Below, piece by piece: positions 48,941 to 59,736 of a stretch of 64,000 nt of DNA. Position 1 is the stretch's first letter. The number at the start of each line of letters is the position of its first letter. Both the position numbers and the translations under genes were made by a program. The stretch covers positions 1 to 64,000 of the forward strand of contig JAPPFL010000007.1 in assembly GCA_028823855.1 (NCBI GenBank), given 5' to 3'. The notes under the pieces are model-generated. The model was not told the origin of the DNA, did no database searches, and saw only the letters and a list, made by a program, of their open reading frames with translations. The stretch is from Albidovulum sp. (GTDB lineage Bacteria; Pseudomonadota; Alphaproteobacteria; Rhodobacterales; Rhodobacteraceae).

Positions 48941-50358
48941 AAGAAGGCAGGCCAGGAAGCAGGCCGGCCGACGATTTTTCGGAACGCTGGAAACGGGCAA
49001 ATGCAATGGACTGACTAGCATCGCCGCGACTCAACGACGCGGATACCGGCCTTCCCGAACCGGGGGAAACAGGCGCAAGCCGATCTCCGGGGCCGAGAGT
49101 TCGGGCGTCCCGTCAGTCCGCCGCGAGACGCCTCGATAAAGGAGCGCAGTGCCGAGAAAAACCTTTTTGGGAGTTGACATACTCCGAACGGGCGGTTCGG
49201 ATCCAGGCGCGGATTTCCTCGGCGAGTGCGCTACGAGCTGCTTTCCGTTCCTCCTCGTCTTTTGTCATCCGCTCGAATGCGACGGCCACAGCCGCGCTCG
49301 GTACGGCGAAGACGCCTTCACCCACCTTCTCCGCGCGGATACGGTGGTGGCGATCAGCGAAGCTCAATTCCGTCTCGGCAGCCAAAGGCACCTCCTCGGC
49401 ATGGCCGGGTCAAATAGCATTTCAGTCGGCGAGCTCGTTTGGCAAGCTAGGATGACGGCGATCTTTGGACGCATTGATCTGACCGCATAGTGAAGTGGGC
49501 TGCGGAAATGACCCCGTGGATGCCGTCGCCGATTTTCCGCCGATGGGAGCGGCAGAAGCCTTGCCGGTGCGGCGGTCGATTTCGCGGCAAGAGTTGTAGC
49601 CCAGACATCGACGTCTAGGCAATCGAAGCGGATGGGCGTAGGTCGGTTTCGTTCTTCATGCTGCTTCTTTCTGCACCGCCCAATGCTACCGGGTGCTTTC
49701 GAATGTATTGGATTCGACGGCTCTGCGCAGCGCCTATATCTAGGTGGCTCCCGCGAGGCTACAACATCTCGGACTTCTTCGGCCGCTCGCAAACCACGCT
49801 TCGGCAGCCCTCTCCATAACGCCGGAGCCGACCGGAAAGCCGACGGCACCGTCTCTCGAAATCTTCGCTCCTGTACAATCTCACCGACCGTCCTCGCCTT
49901 GCGCCCGACGTGCTTCAAGCCGACCAAAAAAGGAAGCAATTTGAATTTCGACGCGCTCGCCCTCCGCGCGCCGGACTTGGCATAGTAGCGGTTGGCAATC
50001 GAAGGATATCTTTCCGAACCGGAGCCCAATAGTCGCATCATAGACCCTTGCGAGTCGCCTCGCGGTCCATTTCGTCGATGCGAAGAGGGATCTGGTCCGC
50101 GACCGGCAAATTGTTCTGGCTCAATTGTGATCCTCCTCGGATTCCTTGCGCCTCGCGCAGTCCTTGCAGCATTGCGGCGCCGGGCAATTCTCCCCAAATT
50201 TTGGAGCGCGGACTCTCGCGCTCAAACACTTCCATATCTTTCCTTTGGCAAGAGCCGACGACAAGGTTCGATCGCGGAATTCGGATTCCAAACAGTTGCG
50301 AGAATTGATAAACCCCTTTTGTTCGATGCCGAGAATACGACGCGGGCTGGAGGATTCG
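48941..50358. other. Long gap, probably eroded
   Basis: Minus-strand frames (49113-49391, 49364-50197, 50038-50367) have partly protein-like stretches such as ERMTKDEEERKAARSALAEE and LPGAAMLQGLREAQG. The second could be the start of an XRE-type antitoxin, followed later by IDEMDRE where such families read ISEMENG. They are broken by frame changes and stops, so I call no gene. The 3' edge holds the ribosome binding site of the M24 gene. Confidence 0.4.
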
Positions 50359-51504
50359 ATGCTGCATTTTACTGACGAAGAATTTGCGAGACGCCGCTCT
50401 TTGCTAGAGTCAGAACTCGATCGTCGCCAACTGGACGGGATTCTGCTTTTCTCGCAGGAGAGCCTTTATTGGCTAACTGGCTACGACACGTTCGGATTTA
50501 GTCTATTCCAGTGCCTAGTCTTTGGCGCAAGCAGGCCCGTATTGTTGACTCGTTCAGCCGACAAAATGCAGGCAAAATTGACATCGAATATAAAGGACAT
50601 AAAAATTTGGATTGACGGCGACGATGCGACGCCTGCCCGAGACCTGGCTTCACTTGTGCAGGATCTAGGGCTATTCGGGAAGAGACTTGCGATCGAAACG
50701 GACACGCATGGCCTAACCGCTAGGAACTACGTTGCTTTGGTCGACGCATTCGAAGGTATTGCCGAGTTGGTTGAGGCCTCCGATATCGTATCAAAACTGC
50801 GATTGGTTAAATCGGACGAGGAATTGGCGTATGTCCGAAGAGCGGCAGCACTTGCCGACGATTCGCTGGACGCGGCTGTCGCATTGCTGAAACCGGGCGC
50901 CGATGAAGGCGAAATACTAGCCGCTATGCAGGGCACGATATTCAAAGGCGGCGGGGACTATGCGGGAAATGAGTTCATTGTCGGATCGGGCGAGCGAGCT
51001 TTGCTTTGCCGCTATTCTTCCGGAAGAAGGAAGCTATCTGCGAAAGATCAGCTTACTTTGGAATGGGCCGGCGCTTATCGACGCTACCATTCGGCTTTGA
51101 TGCGGACCGCCATCATAGGTTCCCCGCGCAAATTGCATATCGAAATGCACAAGGCAGCGACTGAAGCGCTTTTTCGCTGCGAGGAAAAAATCGCGCCCGG
51201 CAACCAAATGCGCGAAGTATTCGAGGCCCACGCGAAAACGCTGGACGACGCCGGATTCCGAACTGGCAGGCTTAATGCCTGCGGCTATTCTCTGGGAGCC
51301 AAATTCACCCCAATTTGGATGGAGCGTGAGATATTCCGGCAAGACGCGCGAACAGTAATGGAACCGGGAATGGTATTTTTCGTGCATATCATTCTCGTCG
51401 ACGACGACTCCGGCACCGCCATGACGACCGGCCGCACTTCAATCGTAACCCACGACGGATCCCAGCAGTTGTCGCGCCACGATCTAAAATTGATCGTCGC
51501 GTGA
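50359..51504 (+). CDS. M24 (Xaa-Pro peptidase/creatinase) family protein lacking metal ligands
   Basis: A 381-residue protein with a creatinase N-terminal domain (1-130; LFSQESLYWLTGYDTFGF) and a pita-bread C-terminal domain. All five metal-ligand positions of the peptidases look changed. The first Asp region reads LEWAGAYRRYHSALMRT, GHG is GYSLG, the PGM-xx-E glutamate is PGMVFFVH, and the last Glu region is TTGRTSIVTHDG. Such metal-free members include creatinase and ectoine hydrolase DoeA, and the GYSLG pattern is closest to DoeA-type proteins. The substrate is unknown. The ATG at 50359 has GGAGG five bases upstream. It stands alone. Confidence 0.84.
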   Translation: MLHFTDEEFARRRSLLESELDRRQLDGILLFSQESLYWLTGYDTFGFSLFQCLVFGASRPVLLTRSADKMQAKLTSNIKDIKIWIDGDDATPARDLASLVQDLGLFGKRLAIETDTHGLTARNYVALVDAFEGIAELVEASDIVSKLRLVKSDEELAYVRRAAALADDSLDAAVALLKPGADEGEILAAMQGTIFKGGGDYAGNEFIVGSGERALLCRYSSGRRKLSAKDQLTLEWAGAYRRYHSALMRTAIIGSPRKLHIEMHKAATEALFRCEEKIAPGNQMREVFEAHAKTLDDAGFRTGRLNACGYSLGAKFTPIWMEREIFRQDARTVMEPGMVFFVHIILVDDDSGTAMTTGRTSIVTHDGSQQLSRHDLKLIVA

Positions 51505-52267
51505 GTCCGAAACTCGAATTCGGACCGCTTGTTCGCCCGATATCCATTCCGAAGTGCGCGGGCCTATCCCTAATTGCGGACCGGTGCTATCCTGGTCCTG
51601 TTCCCGCGGCCGCAATTTTCCTGGTTGCCGCGTTTGGCTTTCGAACAATATCGTGATAGCCCGGCAAACCGTATTTGGGCCGAATGGTTGGACTGCCGAT
51701 TTATCGGGGTTTCAGGTCGTTGCTGCTTTGGCAGGACCGAGCCGGCGCCCGCTTGAATTGAATTTACGGACGACGACGATCCGTGAGAAGCCTTTCGTCT
51801 AGATCGCCGAGAGGAATTGGAAAACGCGACCTGGGAACGGAAAGGGCGTGATTGAGTGGATTAGCAGAACCTTAATTTCCAATTCGATCTCCTTTGGCTG
51901 CAATTTCAAGCCTATGTTTCTCCAAAACGACCACCGCTTGCGATTCAGTCGCGTTTCCGCCGAATTTCCTTCCGAACCGGAACATGAGATTTTGCGGCCT
52001 TCCCGTAATGCCGCCGCGCTATCTTAAGCAGCAGCGGCAGCATTCGAATAAATCCGGCACAAGGCCAATAGAACGCGATATGCCGAAGGAACTGCTAGCG
52101 AATTAATCGGTCGCCTTGACAGATACATGCAATTCACGCAAACGGGCTTTTTGGAGCCACCGGACCTTGAGTTTTTCCTCCATGCTCGACGGAGAAATGA
52201 GCGAGATTACGCGCCATTGATGCGCGAATGCCGATAGAATCGTCTAGTTGACCAAAGGGTATCGCCT
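51505..52267. other. Gap without a recognisable gene
   Basis: There are only short frames (up to 82 codons), with no RNA or repeat element recognised. The promoter of nhaA should lie in the last 100 bases, but no clear -35/-10 pair was found. Confidence 0.45.
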
Positions 52268-53521
52268 ATGAACAGAATTTGGGGGTTCGTCGCCGAAAAT
52301 TCAGTGCTTCTAGTGAGCGGAGCCGCCATCGCATTGATTTGGGCGAATATTGACTATCATAGCTACCATTCAGTCGTGGACTTCGTCCTCTGGAAAAACC
52401 AATTCGTAGGTGCCGCGTACGGAGAGACGGGCAGGGTACTGTCCGTTCACTATCTGGTCAATGACATCTTGATGGCCTTCTTTTTTGGCATTGCGGCCAA
52501 GGAAGTATGGGAAGCCATGATTCTCAAATCGGGATCGCTGCGCGGAAAAAAGGCGTTGACGCCCCTATTCGCTACGGCGGGCGGCATGATCGGTCCCGTA
52601 GCGGTCTACTTGGGTATCGCGGCGTTTCTGGGTTCCGAGACATACTCGGCGGTCGCAAACGGCTGGGCGATTCCCACGGCAACGGACATCGCATTCTCTT
52701 ATCTGGTGGGCCGGGTCATATACGGCGCGGGTCATCCGGCTGTCAGATTCCTTCTCTTGCTTGCAATCGCCGACGACGCCGCGGGACTAATAATCCTTGC
52801 CGTATTCTACCCAACCGGTGAATTGGCCTTGGAGTGGCTGCTTCTCTCGGTCGGCGCGGCATTCGCAGCCTATTTTTTCTTCAATTACCTTCCTAAGAGG
52901 CTCGATGCCGGCGACGTGTCGCAGCCTCGCGCTACGTGGGTTATCAAGAATCTTTCCTTTTGGCCCTACGCCGTCGCCGGCGCGCTTAGCTGGTACGGAT
53001 TTCAAATGTCGGGAATTCATCCGGCTCTCGGACTCCTTCCCGTCGTTGCGGTAATTCCGCACGCCGACCGGGATTTCGGATTTTTCGCCGAATTGGAAGT
53101 TCACCAACCGGACCTGCTCAACAAAATAGAGCACGGGCTCAAGATACCTATCGAATTCGTGCTTTTCCTGTTCGGCCTGATGAACGCGGGCGTCGAATTA
53201 TCCTCTATCGGCACTCCGACGACGCTGGTTCTCCTTGGTCTTCTGGTCGGAAAGCCAATCGGCATCTTGTTCTTCGGCTGGATAGGAGCGGTTCCCTTGC
53301 GCTTGGGAATGCCCCCCCACATGCGGATCGTTGACCTTTTGGTCGTCGGATTCATCGCCGCTATCGGCTTTACCGTTTCGCTATTCATTGCAACTGTCGC
53401 GTTCGAAGCCGGTCCCGTTCAGGATGCCGCGAAAATGGGCGCTCTGCTCAGCCTCGGCGCGTGCGTATTTGCATTCATTGCCGGAAAGATGTTCAGAGTC
53501 GAAAGGAAGGAAGCGGTGTAA
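52268..53521 (+). CDS. nhaA: Na+/H+ antiporter NhaA
   Basis: A 417-residue inner-membrane antiporter with about 11-12 hydrophobic helices. The ion-binding aspartate pair is Asp169-Asp170 in LLAIADDAAGLIILAVFY. The preceding helix carries NGWAIPTATDIAFSY, as in NhaA. A Lys in the KIPIEFVLFLFGLMNAGV helix corresponds to the conserved charged position. It expels Na+ using inward protons, which suggests a marine, saline or alkaline setting. The gene is monocistronic. Confidence 0.94.
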   Translation: MNRIWGFVAENSVLLVSGAAIALIWANIDYHSYHSVVDFVLWKNQFVGAAYGETGRVLSVHYLVNDILMAFFFGIAAKEVWEAMILKSGSLRGKKALTPLFATAGGMIGPVAVYLGIAAFLGSETYSAVANGWAIPTATDIAFSYLVGRVIYGAGHPAVRFLLLLAIADDAAGLIILAVFYPTGELALEWLLLSVGAAFAAYFFFNYLPKRLDAGDVSQPRATWVIKNLSFWPYAVAGALSWYGFQMSGIHPALGLLPVVAVIPHADRDFGFFAELEVHQPDLLNKIEHGLKIPIEFVLFLFGLMNAGVELSSIGTPTTLVLLGLLVGKPIGILFFGWIGAVPLRLGMPPHMRIVDLLVVGFIAAIGFTVSLFIATVAFEAGPVQDAAKMGALLSLGACVFAFIAGKMFRVERKEAV

Positions 53522-55772
53522 CTCCGCTCGCCTCTCGTTGCGTTCAGTTCCGCGGTCGGCGTTTCGCGCAGCTTCGCTTTAAGCGTTTCATCCTGCTTGG
53601 ACTGGCTCACCTTCGATCTGAGCGCGCAGGTAGGCAACAGAACAACCTGCGAACTACGCCGCAGCCAGCGGCGTACTGCGCCGCTCTTCTGTGCACGAAC
53701 CCGTCAGAGGAAACGGGCCTGGATCTACTCGAATAGTCCCAACGGGATGAAACCCTATCTGAAGTTTCCGGGCTGAGGCACCTGCGGAGTCAGCCCGTAA
53801 TTGCGCTATCAATCGATATTTTGTTCGGAGCTAGCCGCCCGATCATTTGCTACCGACGAAAAATTCCTCAACAAATAAAGGGTATTAAGCGCATTGCACG
53901 ACACGTCGTCTTCCGAATGATGTCTAAAGTATTCGCTTGACGGAATCCGCTTCGACCGTACGAGCCTCGTTATTGGCAAGCTTATTTTCGATGAAATTGC
54001 TGTAGCCCTTAATTGGGCTGCACTGGGCTCTCACCCCCGCATTTGCCGAGATGCCTCCTCTGCCGATTGCCAAGCAAATTATTTCTGCGAGGACAGGTCT
54101 CATCGTTTGGCTGCCTCGCGACGGGCTGGATAGATTGACTACTCGACACGCGGCTCCGAAGGCGAACCAATTGGAGATCTACAACAAACGCCATGTTTCC
54201 AAAATGTGACGCTACTCGTAGACGTTGTCCGATGCAGCCTGCACGGATAATGCAAATTGATGAATTTTGGATTCGTTGCATGTATCGGTTTTAAGAGTTC
54301 GGTTGGACTGCTGTATTTGTATCCATCTATTCGGACGTCGCATTTGACCGCAGCGAATGGTTCAACCGCTCGGGTTCAATCAAGGTTTCACGTGCGGCTA
54401 TTCTCGAAACACTACGGTAGCATAGCAAGGAAAACCCCTCCTCAGGCGAATGAATCAGCAAAATTCCGGTAGCGCTCGTGAATGCGCTGCCGCGCGGAGT
54501 TCAGGTATTTGATAGGGCTGCTTGGGCTGGCATCGCTTTCGGCACAATGCCTTAGGTTACGGCGATCCGATACTTACCGGCCCTTATAACTTGGTTGCCC
54601 CATCCAGATTTTTCTAGAATCTGCCAGTTCGGGGCAGTTCCAGTTCACAACCCGGGTCGTCTCGAAGATTTGGCGGGCGCCAAATCGAAAAGGGGAACTT
54701 CACACGAATTTCAAAGCCATTATTCTACATTGGGGTTACTTCCCGGTATCTTACGTTTCATTTAAGGATAGTCTTTCGCTGGCGGCGTTGCCTTTTGACC
54801 CGGTCATTGCGCGGACATCCAGCTGTCGAGTTCGTGGGTTTCGAATTGTGCTGAAGCATAGATTTCGACGATCCGGCATTTGGCCGGCAGAAACTCGGAC
54901 TGGATGACGAGTAACCAGCTTGTGTGCGTCCTGCTCGAAATGTCAAACCTCGAGTACCTTTTGATAGCACCAGGCAAACTCCCGAATTACGAACGACGCT
55001 TCCAAGGAAGTCCGGGGACGCACACTCACGTCGGCACGGTATCGAATAAAGAGAGAAAATAAAGCGAAATGCGCACCGCCTATCACGCGCATAAGCAACC
55101 GATTTGCCCCGATACTTTTCGTCCTGTACTGGACTTCAAAGAGGAAGCGTTCATTCCGATGACAACTCGGCATGCGAGGCGCGAACACTTAAAGCCCGTT
55201 CGGCCAACGCGATCCGTTTGACCAATTGCCGCTGTTGAAGGCGCTGGTAGAAAGCCTCCAGCTAGTCTCGGATGACTGGCTGCTCGCAGACCGTTCTCGG
55301 GCAAACGCGGTCGGCGGACGAGTGTAGGAAATTCTCTCGACAGTCGCCAATCGAGTCCCGGGCGCATGCCTGTATCGAAAGCGACCCGCCGAAGTGGAAC
55401 AATCGGTTGATAATCCAAACGCGCCAGCTTGACATGCTTCATCTCCTGAAGCACACCACGACCCATGAATAATCGCTTTGCAGGAACGAACGAGATGAGC
55501 GCATGGATCAGGCTCGAAGGATTGGCGGTAAGAACTGAGACCAGCGACCACGGCGGAGAGGAAGCGCGTATACGGTCCGCCGGGCCGACGATCGCGAGCC
55601 TGCCTAGGCTCCGGGTCCCTTGCTAAAGGTTTCAAAGAAATCATGTCGGATTGAAAGCCAGCTAGGGAATTCGGCGGGGTCGATTACCTTAAGCGGATTC
55701 CCAATTTATCCGTTAGACATTTTTTCCGCATTGGCAAAACGAGTGAAGGAAGCGTAAATTGAGGCGACGCGC
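53522..55772. other. Longest gap (2.2 kb), no gene supported
   Basis: Many stop codons occur in all frames. The longest frames (55189-55644 and 55083-55466, minus) have no recognisable family, although the second contains a protein-like run, KHVKLARLDYQPIVPLRRV. GC content drops toward 53.8-55.1 kb. It looks like eroded DNA. No tRNA, IS or repeat could be named. Confidence 0.5.
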
Positions 55773-56639
55773 ATGAATTGCATAATCGTCGGCAATACCA
55801 ATATCGGGAACGATCTCCCGCTTTCGCTTATTGCCGGACCGTGCCAGATCGAAAGCCTCGGCCATGCCGAGCACATTGCCGGCTATTTGACCGAATTGGC
55901 CTCGCGTCTAGGCATGGGGTTCATCTTCAAGGCTTCTTTCGACAAAGCAAACAGAACTTCGCTGGATTCCGCGCGAGGTCCAGGCATGAAAGACGGGCTG
56001 AAAGTACTCTCGGAAGTACGCAAAAGCGTCGGATGCCCGGTCTTGACCGATGTCCACGACGCGGGTCAGTGCGGCGAAACCGCTTCCGTCGCCGACGCGC
56101 TCCAAGTACCGGCGTTTCTTTGCCGGCAAACCGACCTGCTCGTTGCCGTCGGAACGGCCGGAAAGCCCGTAAATTTGAAAAAGGGCCAATTCCTGGCTCC
56201 CTGGGACATGGTACATGCCGTAGCCAAAGTCGAATCGACGGGCAACCGAAACATCATGCTATGCGAACGGGGCACGTGCTTCGGGTACAATTCGCTAGTG
56301 GTCGACATCCGTTCCATTCCGGTCATGAAAAAAACCGGATATCCCGTAGTCATCGACGCAACCCACAGCGTGCAAATCCCTGGCGGACATGGAACTTCGT
56401 CCGGCGGACAAAGGGAGTTCGCGCCTGTCATCGCGCGAGCGGCCGTATCGATTGGCGTTGCGGCGGTTTTCATCGAAACCCACGAAGACCCCGCCCGAGC
56501 CCCGAGCGACGGCCCAAATATGGTTCCGCTGGGATCCATGCCCGGATTGATAGAATCGCTGCGGGAATTCGACTTGGTTGCGAAAGCGCATCCCCTTGAC
56601 GGACTATCTGAAGCGCACAGCGAGGATGATGGCCTATGA
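55773..56639 (+). CDS. kdsA: 3-deoxy-8-phosphooctulonate synthase (KDO8P synthase)
   Basis: A 288-residue TIM-barrel enzyme that joins PEP and arabinose-5-phosphate to make Kdo-8-phosphate for the LPS inner core. It opens with LIAGPCQIESLGHA. Cys24 in this motif is the metal ligand that distinguishes metal-dependent KdsA from the E. coli type. VPAFLCRQTDLLVAVGTAGK and IDATHSVQIPGG are conserved active-site stretches, and His and Asp ligands occur in IETHEDP. The TGA stop overlaps the next gene's ATG (ATGA). It implies a Gram-negative envelope with LPS. Confidence 0.95.
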   Translation: MNCIIVGNTNIGNDLPLSLIAGPCQIESLGHAEHIAGYLTELASRLGMGFIFKASFDKANRTSLDSARGPGMKDGLKVLSEVRKSVGCPVLTDVHDAGQCGETASVADALQVPAFLCRQTDLLVAVGTAGKPVNLKKGQFLAPWDMVHAVAKVESTGNRNIMLCERGTCFGYNSLVVDIRSIPVMKKTGYPVVIDATHSVQIPGGHGTSSGGQREFAPVIARAAVSIGVAAVFIETHEDPARAPSDGPNMVPLGSMPGLIESLREFDLVAKAHPLDGLSEAHSEDDGL

Positions 56640-58129
56640 AGCCTCTGACCCAGGTGCGAACGAACAGTTGGGAATTCATGGACGTTCCCATGATCCAGCC
56701 GACTGGATTCCGCGAATACGACATGCGCTGGCGGTTTCCGGAAGAAATTAATCTGGCCGGGTTTTCGCTGCTCGGGCTAGGAATTGGCACCCAGATGCGC
56801 GAACTTGGCGTAAAACCTGAAATCATCCTCGCTTGCGACTATCGCGAATATTCGGTTTCGGTGCGAACGGCGCTCGCGCTCGGCCTGATGCGCGCCGGAA
56901 TCGACGTGAAGTCCATAGGCGCGTCAGTTTCGCCAATGGCGTACTTCAGCAGGCAGCATCTCGGCATCGATGCCGTCGCCATGGTTACAGCTTCGCACAA
57001 CCCGAACGGGTGGACCGGCGTGAAGACGGGCTTCGAACATCCTCTTACTCACGGCGAAGCCGAAATGAAGCAACTTCGCGACCTCGTTATGGGCGGACTG
57101 TGCCAATCGCGCGAGGGCGGCCGATACGAAGAAATCGGCGGAATCAAGGAAGCATATCTGGATGATATATGCTCGGGAATCAGCATCGCTCGTCCAATTA
57201 AGGCGGTGTGCGCTACCGGCAACGGCACCGCATCGGCATTTGCGCCCGAAGCCCTCAAACGAATCGGCGTCGAAGTCGTGCCGCTCCACAATGAACTCGA
57301 TTACAGCTTCCCCAACTACAACCCGGATCCTGAATCGCTGACCATGCTTCGCGATATGGCGGAGGCGGTGAGGAAATCCGGAGCGGACCTTGCATTCGGA
57401 TTCGACGGCGACGGCGATCGACTCGGGATCGTCGACGACGAATGCGAGGAGATATATTCCGACAAGCTGGGAGTGCTTGTGGCACGCGAATTGGCGCAAT
57501 CGCATCGCGATTCGCTGTTTATCGCCGATGTCAAGTCGACGGGAATTTTCGCGACCGACGCCGTACTGAGGAAATTCGGCGCCCGGTCGGAATTCTGGAA
57601 GACGGGCCACAGCCATATCAAGCGGCGCGTTGCCGAAACCGGCGCACTTGCAGGCTTCGAAAAGTCGGGGCACTTTTACTTGGCGCCGCCCGTCGGGCGC
57701 GGCTACGACTGCGCTCTCCGGATCGCGATGGAACTATGCTTGCTCCTGGACCGCCACCCGGACGACAAGCTCTCCGACATGAAAAAATCGTTGCCGCGGA
57801 CCTATTCGACGCCGACCATGTCTCCGCCCTGCCCCGACACGGAAAAGTACGGAGTCGTCGATAGGGTCACCGCCGAGCTGGAAGAATGGCGCGAATCCGG
57901 GCGCGGTTTCGCAGGAACGCACATTGAGGACCTGATCAAGGTTAACGGAGTCCGCATATCGCTGCCGCACGGATCGTGGGGATTGATCCGCGCCTCGTCG
58001 AACACGCCGAATTTGGTCGTCGTTTGCGAAAGCACGAAGGACGAATCCGAGAATCGTCTGATTCTTGCCGAAATAAAGGCGCTGCTTCGTAAAGAGTCTT
58101 CAGTAGACATTGATAATCTCTCGCTCTAA
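56636..58129 (+). CDS. Phosphomannomutase/phosphoglucomutase
   Basis: A 497-residue alpha-D-phosphohexomutase. The phosphoserine is Ser120 in VTASHNPNGW, the magnesium loop is DGDGDR (257-262), and the sugar-binding EKSG-type motif appears as GFEKSGH, which fits mannose/glucose phosphate. It interconverts the 6- and 1-phosphates that feed GDP-mannose or UDP-glucose for LPS and capsule. It is translationally coupled to kdsA, so the two make a small envelope-sugar operon. The N-terminal 20 residues are longer than usual. Confidence 0.92.
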   Translation: MKPLTQVRTNSWEFMDVPMIQPTGFREYDMRWRFPEEINLAGFSLLGLGIGTQMRELGVKPEIILACDYREYSVSVRTALALGLMRAGIDVKSIGASVSPMAYFSRQHLGIDAVAMVTASHNPNGWTGVKTGFEHPLTHGEAEMKQLRDLVMGGLCQSREGGRYEEIGGIKEAYLDDICSGISIARPIKAVCATGNGTASAFAPEALKRIGVEVVPLHNELDYSFPNYNPDPESLTMLRDMAEAVRKSGADLAFGFDGDGDRLGIVDDECEEIYSDKLGVLVARELAQSHRDSLFIADVKSTGIFATDAVLRKFGARSEFWKTGHSHIKRRVAETGALAGFEKSGHFYLAPPVGRGYDCALRIAMELCLLLDRHPDDKLSDMKKSLPRTYSTPTMSPPCPDTEKYGVVDRVTAELEEWRESGRGFAGTHIEDLIKVNGVRISLPHGSWGLIRASSNTPNLVVVCESTKDESENRLILAEIKALLRKESSVDIDNLSL

Positions 58130-58887
58130 ATGCCAGAATTGGAAATCTCCGGACCGGATCTGCTAACATCTTTTTGACGCGCCCGTTTCAGCTCCATTCT
58201 GCAATGAAATGCGCCGATCATGAACCCTGGCCGACTTGCCTTGTAGCGTCGGGGCTAAATCCGCGGACGCCTGTGCCCTGGCTCGATAAAATACTCCGGC
58301 AACCGCGCACCAATAGCCGTACGCGGCGAATTTTCTACAATTTCGAGTTTCCGGATGGCCTGTCGCCTGGATGTCGACGGGCCAATGCTTCTTGCCGCTC
58401 GAATTCTAAATCTCCGTCGCATGCGACGCTTTGCCCGCCTTCGAATATGTCGGCAAAGGGTTCCGGCGCCATACGTCGACCGGTTATGGCGCCGGCTAGC
58501 ATTTGGACCCGGACCGAGATTTTTCAAACGCGGTGAATCGCGCTGACTTGCACAGGAAACTGCAGCCAAAAAACAGCGAAGCCTCCAAGCGCTTCCAGAA
58601 GACGAGAGGCGAATCCGCATTCGGCCGCAACGCATAACGACCGGTAGTTGGTCGCCGCCGTACTCCCGTACGACAAACTGCTCGAAATGGCGGCTAGCGC
58701 AGTGCCAATTCGATGCGGCTCTCGCGACAGAAAATTTTAAATTTCCTTGTCGCTATTCGAAAGCCGACGCAACCGCGCGTCGGAGATTGTTTTCGAACTC
58801 AACCGAATTGCGCCCGCCGATACCGCAGCCTACCATCTGCAGGTATCGGCGGCCGTTGGCGCATCGAATCCATCCGCGATTTTTTAC
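58130..58887. other. Gap without a recognisable gene
   Basis: Frames reach 126 codons (58255-58635, minus) with chance-like composition. No RNA gene was found. The first 50 bases should terminate the kdsA operon, but no clear hairpin plus U-tract is present. Confidence 0.45.
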
Positions 58888-58915
58888 TTGACTAGTCAAC
58901 TGGTCAGGCTAGAAT
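58888..58915 (+). promoter_or_regulatory. gntR promoter with overlapping palindromic operator
   Basis: A perfect 12-base palindrome, TTGACTAGTCAA (58888-58899), contains a TTGACT -35 element. TAGAAT (58910-58915) follows at 16 bases and fits a -10. The start codon of the regulator lies only six bases past the -10, so the transcript may be leaderless. A GntR dimer on the palindrome would block the -35. This is autoregulation by inference. Confidence 0.62.
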
Positions 58916-58921
58916 ATCGCC

Positions 58922-59722
58922 ATGGAAAGGATGGCACTCGCACCGCGTTATTCGATCCTCGCGGAGGAACTTCGTCGGCGAATTCGAGACGGCGAGTTCA
59001 AGCCCGGCGACAAGTTGCCTAGTGAAGCTCAATTGTGTTCCGCTTACGGCTTGAGCCGCGGCACCGTAGTCAAAGCACTCGAGAAACTAGTGGCGGACGG
59101 CGTTGTTCATCGTCGCCAGGGCGTGGGCAGGTTCGTCGCGCGCCCCTCCCTGCACCGGCAATCGGGCAAACTTCAGAGTTTTACTCAGTCCGCGTCTGCC
59201 GAAGGCTTGACGTCGAAGCAGGAGCTGATCGCATTCGGCCAGGCATCCCGGGACCGAGCCCGGCAGTTCCAATGCGACGAACCCGCGGTCTTTCTGGAAC
59301 GCGTGCGTGCGGTCGAGGGCGCTCCATGCGCCGTGCATCGCTCGATCATTCCCCTGGCGGTAGCCAGAAGGGTGCCTGCGTTGACCGAAACGGGAAGCGC
59401 GATTCGCAATCATCCGAATTTTTCGCTGTATGAAGCGCTGGACCAGGCCGGATTTAGGGTTGTCGAAGCTACGGAACGGGTCACGTCCCGCTTGGCGAGC
59501 AGCGAGGAAGCAGATCATCTAAATGTTGCGGAGACGGCGCCCGTGATGGTTGTATTCAGGCTCAGCTACGATGCAACCGGCCGGCTCGCGGAAGCCGTCG
59601 AAGCGATTTATCTCAGCGAGTACTATTCGTACGATATGCGGCTGGTCGCCACGCCGATAGAAGTTACGGCGGCCGCCGAAAGAAATGTCCGCAGTCTTGG
59701 CGGACGATTGGTTGGACAATAG
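58922..59722 (+). CDS. GntR/HutC family transcriptional regulator
   Basis: A 266-residue repressor-type protein. The N-terminal winged helix (residues 8-70) has LRRRIRDGEFKPGDKLPSEA followed by GLSRGTVVKALEKLVADG, and the wing RRQGVGRFVA. The C-terminal UTRA domain (about 90-260) is the effector pocket of the HutC subgroup. It is the first gene of the operon with a BMP-type importer 14 bases downstream and probably responds to its ligand. The start at 58922 sits at the expected transcription start. A second ATG at codon 4 is an alternative. Confidence 0.88.
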   Translation: MERMALAPRYSILAEELRRRIRDGEFKPGDKLPSEAQLCSAYGLSRGTVVKALEKLVADGVVHRRQGVGRFVARPSLHRQSGKLQSFTQSASAEGLTSKQELIAFGQASRDRARQFQCDEPAVFLERVRAVEGAPCAVHRSIIPLAVARRVPALTETGSAIRNHPNFSLYEALDQAGFRVVEATERVTSRLASSEEADHLNVAETAPVMVVFRLSYDATGRLAEAVEAIYLSEYYSYDMRLVATPIEVTAAAERNVRSLGGRLVGQ

Positions 59723-59736
59723 AAGGAGATGGGTGG

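Noticed and set aside
50038-50367. Possible XRE-type antitoxin on the minus strand
   Set aside because: LPGAAMLQGLREAQG and IDEMDRE vaguely fit, but the helix-turn-helix core is missing or scrambled, so I do not list it as a gene.
55083-55644. Overlapping minus-strand frames that might be a transposase or other gene
   Set aside because: A few protein-like runs, but no motif of any transposase family could be placed with confidence.
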